This document shows, piece by piece, positions 1 to 6,224 of a DNA stretch of 6,788 bases. The notes under the pieces were generated by a model, which ran no database searches, was not told the DNA's origin, and saw only the letters and a list, made by a program, of their open reading frames with translations. The stretch is taken from the NCBI GenBank assembly GCA_900547315.1, contig URGI01000087.1, forward strand, positions 1 to 6,788. The letters are read 5' to 3'. Source of the stretch: an uncultured Eubacteriales bacterium. GTDB lineage: Bacteria > Bacillota > Clostridia > Oscillospirales > Oscillospiraceae. The position numbers and the translations under genes were made by a program. Position 1 is the first letter of the stretch; each line of letters begins with the position of its first letter.

Positions 1-170
1 TTATTGTATTTGAGGCGGGCCTTTTCTCGCTGCGGCTCGGTCACGGCGCGGCTCTGACATGCCACCGGCATGTCATTTACTACCGCGCCGCCGCTGCGCT
101 ACCCCTCAAGCTCCCCCTGCTGCTCTCTTATCTGTGCCAGCTGCACATATTTTTGACCGACTGAATGACT
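1..170. other. Intergenic sequence downstream of the operon
   Basis: No convincing gene is seen here. On the minus strand the frame that follows the stop of the upstream gene stays open, apart from one TAG near 101, until the window edge. Its translation contains a short Gln/Glu-rich stretch (roughly VQLAQIREQQGELEG) and then, past the TAG, a run starting MPVACQ. Neither has a ribosome-binding site or a recognisable domain, so I treat them as a possible remnant or chance reading. The strand that ends the operon shows no stem followed by a T-run, so the operon terminator is not visible or lies beyond the window. The only clear structure is the palindrome at 55-75. Confidence 0.5.
55..75. repeat. 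Perfect 9-bp inverted repeat with 3-base loop
   Basis: TGACATGCC at 55-63 is exactly complementary to GGCATGTCA at 67-75, with ACC as loop. On the plus strand only TTT follows and on the minus strand GAGCCG follows, so it does not have the shape of a good intrinsic terminator for the minus-strand operon. It could be a repetitive extragenic palindrome, an operator for an unseen gene to the left, or part of a mobile-element remnant. The palindrome itself is certain; its role is not. Confidence 0.6.
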
Positions 171-1271
171 TCAGTCATATTCCGCGCTTGCAAAGCATAT
201 CACGTCGCTTATCGCGTTCTGCCAGCCCCAGTCGGGGCGGTTATACGCGCTGCCGTTCATGGCGATCGTCGCGGTGTGGCCGCCGTCTAGCGCGTACGCC
301 GTGTCCACGCCCTTATCGTGCATGAAGCGCGCCTCGGTGCTCGCGGTGCAGGTGCCGTAATTCTGCTCGTAGCAGACGGTCATTATCAGGTAGTGCAGCT
401 CGCCGCGCTGCCCGATGGCGCAGCGGGAATATTTGCTGTCCACCTCGCCGTAAACATAGCCGGAGCTCAGGTCCTGAAGCTCCCCGTTCTCGACAAGTAT
501 CGGCCCGAAGTTCACGGAAAACTCCACATCGTTATCGCTTATGAATTTCTCCGCGTCCTCCCATGTCTGGATGTCTCCGGGGCGCAGGAGCAGCATGTCC
601 CCGCCGGAGGTGAACATGCAGGTATGCACGGCGATCGGAGAGAAGTATTGCAGCTCGCCGCCGTACACGCCGATCCCGATGCTGCGGCGGACGTAAAAGT
701 CCCCGCTCACCGCCATGACGGCGTTATCCTCCGCGGCAAGCTCTGTCGCGGTCTTGAGTCCCGCGGCACGGTAGCTGTCGCCGCTTATCTTGCGCCGGAG
801 CTGGGAGCCGTCGGCGAGCTTCACCTCGACGAACGAGCAGCCGCGCCCCTCTATGGCCTCCTGCCACGCGACGACAAGGATGCTGTCGTCCCTGTAATAC
901 CACATCTCGGAGTTGGGCATGAAGTCGGTATCCGCGTTCCAGAAGGTCTCCTGCCCGTCGAGCAGCACCGCCGCCGCGTCTATGACGGCCTGCACCTCCT
1001 GCGGATCGGTCGTGACGCCGTAGCAGGCGGCCTTCGGCTGCGGGGGCAGCTCGCCCGTCTGGACAGAATAGAGCTTGCGGATATATTTCGCCTCACCTGC
1101 CGTCCGCTCTTCGAGCGCCGCTTCAAATCCGCCGACCTCGTCCGCCGCGTCAAAGGTCTGCACGGCTCTGGGCTGCGGCGGGGTGTGGACATATCCCATC
1201 AGCAGCGCAGCGGCGCCGATCAGAAGGATCAGCGTCGCTGCGGCGGATATGAGTACAAACGGTTTCTTCAT
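171..1271 (-). CDS. Membrane-anchored phosphodiester glycosidase (NAGPA/DUF2233 domain), operon gene 4
   Basis: The 366-residue protein has an N-terminal anchor or uncleaved signal (MKKPF, then a hydrophobic stretch at about residues 5-27) and a large external region. Residues about 180-363 match the NAGPA phosphodiester glycosidase domain: AVSGDFYVRR (187-196) replaces the usual NGxFF-type motif, YSRCAIGQR (281-289) is the conserved Arg/Gly segment, AYALDGGHTATI (325-336) is the ALDGGxSxT signature, and the domain closes with SDVICFA. The family is named for the human enzyme that removes GlcNAc from a sugar phosphodiester; bacterial members are thought to act on envelope glycosyl-phosphates. 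Conserved blocks run from YIRKLY (63) to the end and are shared with the paralogue at 2278-3792, including NRPDWG near the C terminus. The ATG overlaps the stop of the Lgt-like gene by one base (TGATG) and has only a distant GAGGAG, so translation probably depends on coupling. The substrate is unknown. Confidence 0.85.
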   Translation of the reverse strand: MKKPFVLISAAATLILLIGAAALLMGYVHTPPQPRAVQTFDAADEVGGFEAALEERTAGEAKYIRKLYSVQTGELPPQPKAACYGVTTDPQEVQAVIDAAAVLLDGQETFWNADTDFMPNSEMWYYRDDSILVVAWQEAIEGRGCSFVEVKLADGSQLRRKISGDSYRAAGLKTATELAAEDNAVMAVSGDFYVRRSIGIGVYGGELQYFSPIAVHTCMFTSGGDMLLLRPGDIQTWEDAEKFISDNDVEFSVNFGPILVENGELQDLSSGYVYGEVDSKYSRCAIGQRGELHYLIMTVCYEQNYGTCTASTEARFMHDKGVDTAYALDGGHTATIAMNGSAYNRPDWGWQNAISDVICFASAEYD

Positions 1272-2281
1272 CAGTCGTAATCCGGCTCCTCGCGCTCTGC
1301 GCAGGTGGTCTTATACATGAGGTACACGATGACGGCCATCATGGTGCAGGTTATGGTCATGACCGTGTAGCAGATGGGATACATGTTGCCGAAGCGCTGC
1401 ACAAGGTATTCCGACGCGCCGGTTCCCACAAGCGTGAGCACATAGCCGATCCACATCGCCACATGGTAGCCGCAGCGGCCGTTGACCTTATGCGAAAGGC
1501 GCGAATAGTGGATGAGCGCCGCAAGGATGCAGACCGCGCTTGCGATCTGGACGATGCTGACGAAGGCGTTGAAGTGCATGAAGCTGGAGTCATAGCGAGT
1601 GCTGTCCATAAGCAGCTCAACCGCGCTGTGGAAGGTGAGGAACATCCATGCGACGTTTCCGTCGCGCGGGCAGCCTTCCTTCATCGGCAGGCGGCGGCGC
1701 GCGAAGAAGAAGTACAGCAGCAGCACCGTCACGCAGAGCATCAGTATCGCCTGCACAAAGAAGGTCGCAAAGCGGTACTCGACGGCGCCCATGGAGTTTG
1801 TTATGCCGCTGCCTATCGGCAGATGCTGCAGAAGCGGCGTGGTAATGGCAATCTTGCTACGGCAGGAGCTGTTGAACAGGGCGCTCAGGCGGATGAACAC
1901 AACGATGAGCGCTCCGCCGGGGGCGACGCAGTCGAGCAGACGTGCCATATTCCCCGTAAGACCCAGCCCGCGCACAACGAGTGCGGCGAGGAAAGTGCCC
2001 AGCAGCGCGCCGGGCAGGCAGTAGCTGCCGGTGGAATAATCGGTGATGGCGCGGATAAAGCTCGTGTACTGCTCAAGGTGGCAATACCAATGTATCGCGC
2101 GGCAGAGCGGCACGGAGAACAGCAGCGCCAGCGGCAGCAGCAGCCACATCGCGGCGGAGCGACCGCCGTGCGATATGTACAGCGAATAGCTGAGCGCAAA
2201 GCCTGCGGCGATACCCAAGGCGATGACTACCGCACTCCAATATATGACCGTGCTTCCGGTGCTGATTGCTATCGGATTCAT
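1271..2281 (-). CDS. Lgt-like polytopic membrane protein with altered catalytic residues, operon gene 3
   Basis: This 336-residue protein has about eight or nine hydrophobic segments (near 13-33, 43-60, 86-105, 118-135, 171-193, 211-225, 238-258, 273-290, 301-322). It resembles prolipoprotein diacylglyceryl transferase, which moves diacylglycerol from phosphatidylglycerol to a lipobox Cys. The supporting pattern is IYWSA near the N terminus, CRAIHW (60-65), GALLGTF (91-97), LLDCVAPGGALI (115-126), IRLSALFN (130-137) and HSAVE (218-222). By eye against remembered E. coli Lgt, R131 aligns with R143 and E222 with E243. But S16 sits at Y26, P90 at H103, A134 at N146, S139 at E151 and H218 at R239. 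E. coli Lgt is about 291 residues; the extra length adds helices at the C terminus. The start ATG overlaps the preceding stop by four bases (ATGA) and has AGGAGG seven bases upstream. Normal Lgt activity looks unlikely; a changed substrate or a binding role is inference. Confidence 0.72.
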   Translation of the reverse strand: MNPIAISTGSTVIYWSAVVIALGIAAGFALSYSLYISHGGRSAAMWLLLPLALLFSVPLCRAIHWYCHLEQYTSFIRAITDYSTGSYCLPGALLGTFLAALVVRGLGLTGNMARLLDCVAPGGALIVVFIRLSALFNSSCRSKIAITTPLLQHLPIGSGITNSMGAVEYRFATFFVQAILMLCVTVLLLYFFFARRRLPMKEGCPRDGNVAWMFLTFHSAVELLMDSTRYDSSFMHFNAFVSIVQIASAVCILAALIHYSRLSHKVNGRCGYHVAMWIGYVLTLVGTGASEYLVQRFGNMYPICYTVMTITCTMMAVIVYLMYKTTCAEREEPDYD

Positions 2282-3792
2282 GGGTTCACCTCCTCCGGCA
2301 GTGCCGTGGCAAAGTAGATTATATCGCTCTGTGTACGCTGGTTGCCCCAGTCGGGACGGTTGACGGTATGGCCGTTCATGACCATGGTAGAGGTCTGGCC
2401 GCCGTCGAGCGCATAGGCTTTGACAACGCCCTTACTGAAGATATACTCCGCAGCTTCGCTGACGGTCGCCGCGACGGAGTGGTCATCCTCATAGTTTATC
2501 GTCATGAGGATATAGTGCAGCTTGTCGCGCTGGCCGATGGCGGTACGGGAATAGGTCCTATTGTTCTCGCCGATGGGATAGCTGCCGAACTCGGCAAGCT
2601 GTCCGTTATCGACCATGACCGGCCCGAAAGCGACGGCAAAGGTAACGTCGTTATCGGTTATGAACTGCTGCGCTTCCTCCTGCGAACTCATCTCGCCCGC
2701 GCGGGAGAACAGCATGTCGCCGGAAGCGGTGAAGAAGCAGGAGTCAACGGACTTCGGCGCGAAGCGGTAAAGCTGGCGCTGATACACCGTGATGCCGAGC
2801 TGGCGGAAGATGTAATAGTCGCCGCTGATGGCAATGACGGCGTTCGCGGAGGCGGCCATATCGGTCGGGTAGAGCTGCACGTCGGAGCCGTAGCTGTTGT
2901 TGGCTATCATTCTGCGCAGCTGGGAGCCGTCTGCGATCTTCACCTCGGCGAAAGTGCAGACCTTGTTATTGATAAGCTCCTTCCACGCGATAGCGAGGAT
3001 AGTCTCGTCATAGTAATACTCGATCTGCGAGCCGGGATAGAAATCCACGTTCGGATCCCACGCCAGACTCTGCCCCTCAAGGAGATCCGCGGCGGAGTCG
3101 ATGACCTGCTGAACCACGGCGGGGTCGGTGGTCGTGCCGTAATTCGCGGGGTTCGGCTTCTGTCCGGCGAGGGCGTTCTCGTCGATCTTATACACCTTGC
3201 GGATATACGCAAGGTCGCCGAGCGCGTCGCTCGCGGCATTGTTTATGTATACGTCGAACTTGCTGACAAGATCAAGCTTGCTGCCCGACGCCGCGCCGAC
3301 CGAGCTGCCGCTGTCGGGATGGATGTTATTGAACGCCCAGACGAGGGACAGGAACGCCAGAGCGATGAACACCAGCGTTATAAAGCCCATTCCAGCGTTT
3401 CTCTCCTTCGCGCGCGGAGCCGGAGCTGCCGGAGCGGGTTTGCGCTCCGCCGGAACAGGGGCGGGGCGTCTGTCCGGCATTGCCGGACGCTGGGGCTGCG
3501 CCGCAGCGGGTTTCTGCTGCGGCGCGGCGGGGCGCTGCTGCACGGGCTGTGCGGGGCGCTGTACCGGCTGCTGTCTCTGCTGCGGAGCCGCCGGACGCTG
3601 CTGGGCAGCTGCAGGCTTCGTCTGTGCCGCGGGTCTCTGCTGAGGCGCCGCAGGGCGGGACTGTGCCGCCGGTTTCGGCTGCGCGGCCTTGGGCTTTGGC
3701 TGGGAGGCAGGTTTTGCCTTGGGCTTATCCGAGTCGGAACCGAATTCGCGGAGGATATCGTCAAGGTCGAATCCGTAATCTTTATCGCTCAT
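2278..3792 (-). CDS. NAGPA-domain phosphodiester glycosidase with Pro/Ala/Gln-rich cytoplasmic tail, operon gene 2
   Basis: Read from the ATG at 3792 the protein has 504 residues. A further six-codon extension would begin at a TTG (3810), but the ATG has AGGAGG seven bases upstream and is the better start. Residues 1-19 hold an acidic motif (FDLDDILREF). Residues 22-132 are low complexity, rich in Pro, Ala, Gln, Lys and Arg. A single membrane helix lies at 135-154. The external part carries the NAGPA domain: AISGDYYIFR (321-330), YSRTAIGQR (414-422), AYALDGGQTST (459-469), NRPDWG (478-483) and SDIIYFA (489-495). The topology is predicted as N terminus inside, enzyme outside. It is a clear paralogue of the gene at 171-1271 but differs in the long tail. 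The bacterial family is thought to cleave sugar phosphodiesters in envelope polymers; the actual substrate is not known. The gene starts 14 bases after the beta-lactamase-like gene stops. Confidence 0.85.
   Translation of the reverse strand: MSDKDYGFDLDDILREFGSDSDKPKAKPASQPKPKAAQPKPAAQSRPAAPQQRPAAQTKPAAAQQRPAAPQQRQQPVQRPAQPVQQRPAAPQQKPAAAQPQRPAMPDRRPAPVPAERKPAPAAPAPRAKERNAGMGFITLVFIALAFLSLVWAFNNIHPDSGSSVGAASGSKLDLVSKFDVYINNAASDALGDLAYIRKVYKIDENALAGQKPNPANYGTTTDPAVVQQVIDSAADLLEGQSLAWDPNVDFYPGSQIEYYYDETILAIAWKELINNKVCTFAEVKIADGSQLRRMIANNSYGSDVQLYPTDMAASANAVIAISGDYYIFRQLGITVYQRQLYRFAPKSVDSCFFTASGDMLFSRAGEMSSQEEAQQFITDNDVTFAVAFGPVMVDNGQLAEFGSYPIGENNRTYSRTAIGQRDKLHYILMTINYEDDHSVAATVSEAAEYIFSKGVVKAYALDGGQTSTMVMNGHTVNRPDWGNQRTQSDIIYFATALPEEVNP
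2289..2294 (-). promoter_or_regulatory. Ribosome-binding site for the Lgt-like gene
   Basis: AGGAGG on the minus strand lies inside the last codons of the upstream glycosidase gene, seven bases before the ATG at 2281. With the ATGA stop/start overlap it supports both the chosen start and translational coupling. Confidence 0.8.
3397..3729 (-). repeat. Coding low-complexity Pro/Ala/Gln repeat region
   Basis: This DNA encodes residues 22-132 of the tailed glycosidase. The peptide RPAAPQQ occurs three times, at residues 46-52, 66-72 and 87-93, spaced 20-21 residues apart, with many looser Pro-Ala-Gln and Pro-Lys variants between. The tail is strongly basic apart from its acidic N-terminal motif and should be disordered and cytoplasmic. 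The repeated DNA may make its length variable between strains. Confidence 0.8.
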
Positions 3793-3799
3793 TTCAGCC

Positions 3800-3805
3800 C
3801 CTCCT
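3800..3805 (-). promoter_or_regulatory. Ribosome-binding site deciding the start of the tailed glycosidase
   Basis: AGGAGG on the minus strand lies seven bases upstream of the ATG at 3792 and just after the TGA (3807-3809) of the preceding gene. The TTG at 3810 has no such site at the right distance and overlaps the preceding stop region, so the ATG is preferred. Confidence 0.8.
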
Positions 3806-3806
3806 C

Positions 3807-5465
3807 TCAATTCACGGTGCCGCCGGTCAGGGCGCTAAGCATGGCGGAGTTCGGGATGATATACCAGTCTCCGTTGGTGTACTCAAGCTCCACCTCAAAG
3901 GCGGTCGTCGTATAATAATTCTGCGCGCGCTCAAGCACCGCCTGTACCGCAGCGGAGTACGCCTCGTCGGTCACGGCGGGGAAATAATTGTTATTCTCGT
4001 CGTACACCTCGCTGCGCGAGCGGGACTGCACGATGGAGTTGAGGTTCTCCTCGGTCTTGCTCTGCACATCATCGCCGATGGAGCTGAGGTCGAGATACTG
4101 GAAAACGACCTGCTGTTTCGCGGTCAGCCCATCCACGGTGCAGTCACCGTAAAGCTTATAGGAATAGCTGGCCTTCAGCGCGTCATATGCGAGCACGGCC
4201 GTCTCGCTGTCGGGCGTGTTCTCAAGGCCGAGCGTGGAATAGCCCTCCATGTGCTCATACGCGGCGGTATAGTTCCCGGCGGTCATATCGTCGAAGAACT
4301 CCGTGACGACGGCTTGCGGGTCGCCGCTGGGCTTGACTATGATGGCGCCGTGCACGCTGCCGTAGAAGCAGGCGAACAGCGCCGCGCCGGTGAGCAGCAC
4401 AGACGCCAGCGCCCATGGGATGTTTATCTTGCGGCGTCCGCCCTTGCAGGACATGACCGCGGCCACGCCGCAGACGACGAGCAGGCAAATGCCGGCAACT
4501 GCAAAAATATTCATAACAGAGTCCGTACCTTCCTCAGTTGTATTCGCTTCGGGAGTGCTTGGGGTAGTGCCGTCCGATGCGGAAGCCGTCGGCGCGGGGG
4601 AATTGAGTGCCTCTATCGCGGCGCGTTCCGCGTCCTCGGCCTCCTGCACGCGGCGTATCGCCGTGTGATACTGCGCGTAATCGCTCATCAGGCTGCAATA
4701 GTCGGTCAGCGCAACGTAGCCGTTTTTCAGCGTATCCGTGAACATGACGATAACTATCGGATCGTCGGTATACACGATGGCGCAGTCGTTCATGTACAGC
4801 TTGGAGCCGTCCACGAGGTAGCCGTATTTATGCGCGACCTCGTACTCCTGCTCGTGGAACTTGAAGTAGTTCTTCGGCTCGGCCTTCAGCATGACGTCGA
4901 TGAGGCCGGGGAAATTGTCCTTCTCCGTCTCAAGCAGGTTCAGGCAGTGGATCATCTGCCGCGCCGTGCAGAAATTGTTCTCGTAGAACTTCGCGTCAAC
5001 TGTTTCCGCGTCCTCGCCCATGTACGGCGCGATCAGCTCGCGATAATGGCGGTATGTACCGAGGTTTTTCCACAGGAGCTTTGCCATGTCGTTGTCGGAG
5101 TTTATGATCGTCCACTCGAGGAGCTTCGAATACTTCACTCCGGCGATGGTGTCGTCCATGGTCATCTCGCCGTTATGTATCTTCTCGGTGTAGATCATGT
5201 TCAGCGGCACCTTGTACATGCTGCCCGCGACCAGATACGTGTCCCCGTTGAGGAAGTGCTCCTCACCGGTCACGGTGTTGCGGTAGCCGAGCGCGACGTC
5301 CTCGGGGTCGATATTGTGCTCCGTCAGGAATTGGTCGATGACCTCGTCCCAGGTCTTGTCCTTGAAGCGCTCGTCGTCCTCCCCGTCGGCAAACGCGGCG
5401 GGCAGCAGCGCCGTTATCATGCACAGCGCCGCAAAAAGGCATATAATTTTTCTCTTCAGCTTCAT
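3807..5465 (-). CDS. Secreted class A beta-lactamase-like serine hydrolase with two membrane helices and C-terminal NTF2-like domain, operon gene 1
   Basis: Read from the ATG at 5465 it has 552 residues. Residues 1-26 are a signal peptide (basic MKLKRK, hydrophobic core, AFA before DGEDD). Residues about 35-270 resemble the beta-lactamase class A fold (Beta-lactamase2 type): SMYK at 82-85 fits SxxK with Ser82 as nucleophile, SDN is at 123-125, and KYG at 213-215 stands in for KTG. No RxEPELN-type omega loop with the deacylating Glu is obvious, so peptidoglycan- or peptide-directed activity is likelier than drug hydrolysis. A Ser/Thr/Pro/Glu-rich linker (about 289-315) leads to helix 1 (316-339), a basic loop (CKGGRRK) and helix 2 (347-372). 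The remainder, about 381-545, looks like an NTF2-like (DUF4878-type) domain, including the FFDDMTAGNYTAAYEHM pattern. Both outer domains should face outside. An in-frame GTG at 5534 lies inside the promoter and is rejected as a start. Confidence 0.82.
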   Translation of the reverse strand: MKLKRKIICLFAALCMITALLPAAFADGEDDERFKDKTWDEVIDQFLTEHNIDPEDVALGYRNTVTGEEHFLNGDTYLVAGSMYKVPLNMIYTEKIHNGEMTMDDTIAGVKYSKLLEWTIINSDNDMAKLLWKNLGTYRHYRELIAPYMGEDAETVDAKFYENNFCTARQMIHCLNLLETEKDNFPGLIDVMLKAEPKNYFKFHEQEYEVAHKYGYLVDGSKLYMNDCAIVYTDDPIVIVMFTDTLKNGYVALTDYCSLMSDYAQYHTAIRRVQEAEDAERAAIEALNSPAPTASASDGTTPSTPEANTTEEGTDSVMNIFAVAGICLLVVCGVAAVMSCKGGRRKINIPWALASVLLTGAALFACFYGSVHGAIIVKPSGDPQAVVTEFFDDMTAGNYTAAYEHMEGYSTLGLENTPDSETAVLAYDALKASYSYKLYGDCTVDGLTAKQQVVFQYLDLSSIGDDVQSKTEENLNSIVQSRSRSEVYDENNNYFPAVTDEAYSAAVQAVLERAQNYYTTTAFEVELEYTNGDWYIIPNSAMLSALTGGTVN

Positions 5466-5478
5466 ATCCTTCTCTATT

Positions 5479-5485
5479 CCTCCCC
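5479..5485 (-). promoter_or_regulatory. Ribosome-binding site of the first operon gene
   Basis: The minus strand reads GGGGAGG about 13 bases before the ATG at 5465, rather far, with a second purine-rich AGAAGGA directly next to the ATG. The placement is looser than at the other genes of the operon, but the signal peptide that begins at this ATG makes the start firm. Confidence 0.55.
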
Positions 5486-5516
5486 GTCTGATGGCAGGGC
5501 ATAATAAACTAAGGTA

Positions 5517-5545
5517 ATTATAGCCGTTCCCCACTCTGATTTCAA
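5517..5545 (-). promoter_or_regulatory. Consensus sigma-A promoter of the four-gene operon
   Basis: On the minus strand, TTGAAA (5540-5545) is the -35 box, followed by a spacer of exactly 17 bases (5523-5539) and TATAAT (5517-5522) as the -10 box. Eleven of the twelve box positions match consensus. The upstream DNA on that strand (toward 5575) is AT-rich for this genome. Transcription should begin near 5510, giving a leader of about 45 bases before the ATG at 5465. No other promoter this good is visible inside the operon. It suggests housekeeping, constitutive expression unless an unseen repressor binds here. Confidence 0.85.
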
Positions 5546-5632
5546 GAGCAATAAGCTGTCTTAAGAAAATTTGAGAAGGAATGGAACAAGCGCCGCAGAA
5601 ACGGGAATAATATGAATAAAGGGCAGACGGTC

Positions 5633-5641
5633 AAAGGGGGG
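5633..5641 (+). promoter_or_regulatory. Ribosome-binding site deciding the start of the PgsA-like gene
   Basis: AAAGGGGGG ends six bases before a GTG at 5648. The alternative ATG at 5612 has only a weak GGGAA in front of it. Together with the family-typical N terminus beginning at the GTG, this favours 5648. Confidence 0.6.
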
Positions 5642-5647
5642 CTTGAC

Positions 5648-6175
5648 GTGAATATACCGAATGCGCTGAGCATACTGCGGATACTGCTGACGCCGCTTTT
5701 CGCGGCGCTGTATCTGCGCGGGCAGACCGGAGCGGCGGTGGCGGTGCTGCTGCTCTGCGCGCTGACGGACGTGCTGGACGGATACATCGCCCGCCGCTTC
5801 GACATGGTGACGGAGCTTGGCAAGGCGCTGGATCCCGTGGCGGATAAGCTGATACAGGCGGCGATGATGCTCTGCGCCGCGGCGCGCACGCCGCTGGTGT
5901 GGCTGCTGCTGGCAGCGCACATCCTGCGCGAGACGCTCATGGCCGCGGCGGGACTGTATATGCTGCGCGTTCTGGGGCAGGTATACGGCGCGCAGTGGTA
6001 CGGCAAGGTCTGTACGGCGCTGATATACGCGGTGATGATAGCGCTGCTGCTGTTTCCGGATATGCCGGAGCCTCTGGCCGCGGGCGGCGTTTTCACCTGC
6101 GTATTCATGGTGCTGATGTGTCTGGTGATGTATCTTGCCGATTACGCACGCGTCCTGCGTGGGGAGAAAAGATAG
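5648..6175 (+). CDS. CDP-alcohol phosphatidyltransferase, PgsA-like
   Basis: Integral membrane enzyme of the CDP-alcohol phosphatidyltransferase family. The closest known match by pattern is PgsA, which joins CDP-diacylglycerol and glycerol-3-phosphate to give phosphatidylglycerol phosphate. Numbered from the preferred GTG start (175 residues), the full catalytic signature is present: D41, D44, G45, A48, R49, then eight residues, G58, D62 and D66 (TDVLDGYIAR and GKALDPVADK). The N terminus MNIPNALSILRILLTP is the usual PgsA opening, which is why the GTG is chosen over an ATG at 5612 that would add 12 hydrophilic residues. Several membrane helices follow. In the segment WYGKVCTAL a Cys stands where PgsA commonly has Lys (GKxKT), so a different alcohol acceptor is possible. 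It is transcribed away from the envelope operon, ends in a strong terminator and appears monocistronic. No clear promoter was found upstream. Confidence 0.85.
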   Translation: MNIPNALSILRILLTPLFAALYLRGQTGAAVAVLLLCALTDVLDGYIARRFDMVTELGKALDPVADKLIQAAMMLCAAARTPLVWLLLAAHILRETLMAAAGLYMLRVLGQVYGAQWYGKVCTALIYAVMIALLLFPDMPEPLAAGGVFTCVFMVLMCLVMYLADYARVLRGEKR

Positions 6176-6178
6176 CTC

Positions 6179-6211
6179 AAGCCGCCCATCGCTTTTCGAT
6201 GGGCGGCTTTT
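6179..6211 (+). terminator. Intrinsic terminator after the PgsA-like gene
   Basis: GCCGCCCATCG (6181-6191) pairs perfectly with CGATGGGCGGC (6197-6207) around the loop CTTTT. Two A-T pairs extend the stem outward to 13 bp, and TTTT follows. It begins a few bases after the stop codon. On the minus strand only a short T-run follows the stem, so it may weakly stop the converging sigma-factor remnant as well. Confidence 0.93.
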
Positions 6212-6224
6212 CTGATAAATGCCG

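Noticed and set aside
55..75. Intrinsic terminator of the operon
   Set aside because: The stem is only 9 bp and no T-run follows on the minus strand.
3793..3810. TTG start at 3810 for the tailed glycosidase
   Set aside because: The ATG at 3792 has AGGAGG at seven bases, while the TTG lacks a site and overlaps the previous stop.
3807..5465. Antibiotic-resistance beta-lactamase
   Set aside because: The SxxK, SDN and K-x-G motifs are present but the omega-loop Glu motif is not evident, and the fusion to membrane helices and an NTF2-like domain is unlike resistance enzymes.
2266..5504. Long plus-strand open frames opposite the operon (up to 674 codons, for example 3480-5504, 2266-3915 and 318-1280)
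   Set aside because: They mirror real minus-strand genes in GC-rich DNA with few stop codons. Their translations are Arg/Val/His-rich with no recognisable domain, and the minus-strand proteins carry signal peptides, membrane helices and family motifs.
5466..5534. N-terminal extension of the beta-lactamase-like protein from a GTG at 5534
   Set aside because: The GTG lies within the promoter spacer, upstream of the predicted transcript start, and the extension would precede a complete signal peptide.
5612..5647. ATG start at 5612 for the PgsA-like gene
   Set aside because: It has a poor ribosome-binding site and adds 12 hydrophilic residues before the usual family N terminus. It is kept as an alternative rather than excluded.
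5542..6108. Minus-strand frame of 188 codons opposite the PgsA-like gene
   Set aside because: It is Ser-rich, has no domain and is antisense to a gene with the complete CDP-alcohol phosphatidyltransferase signature.
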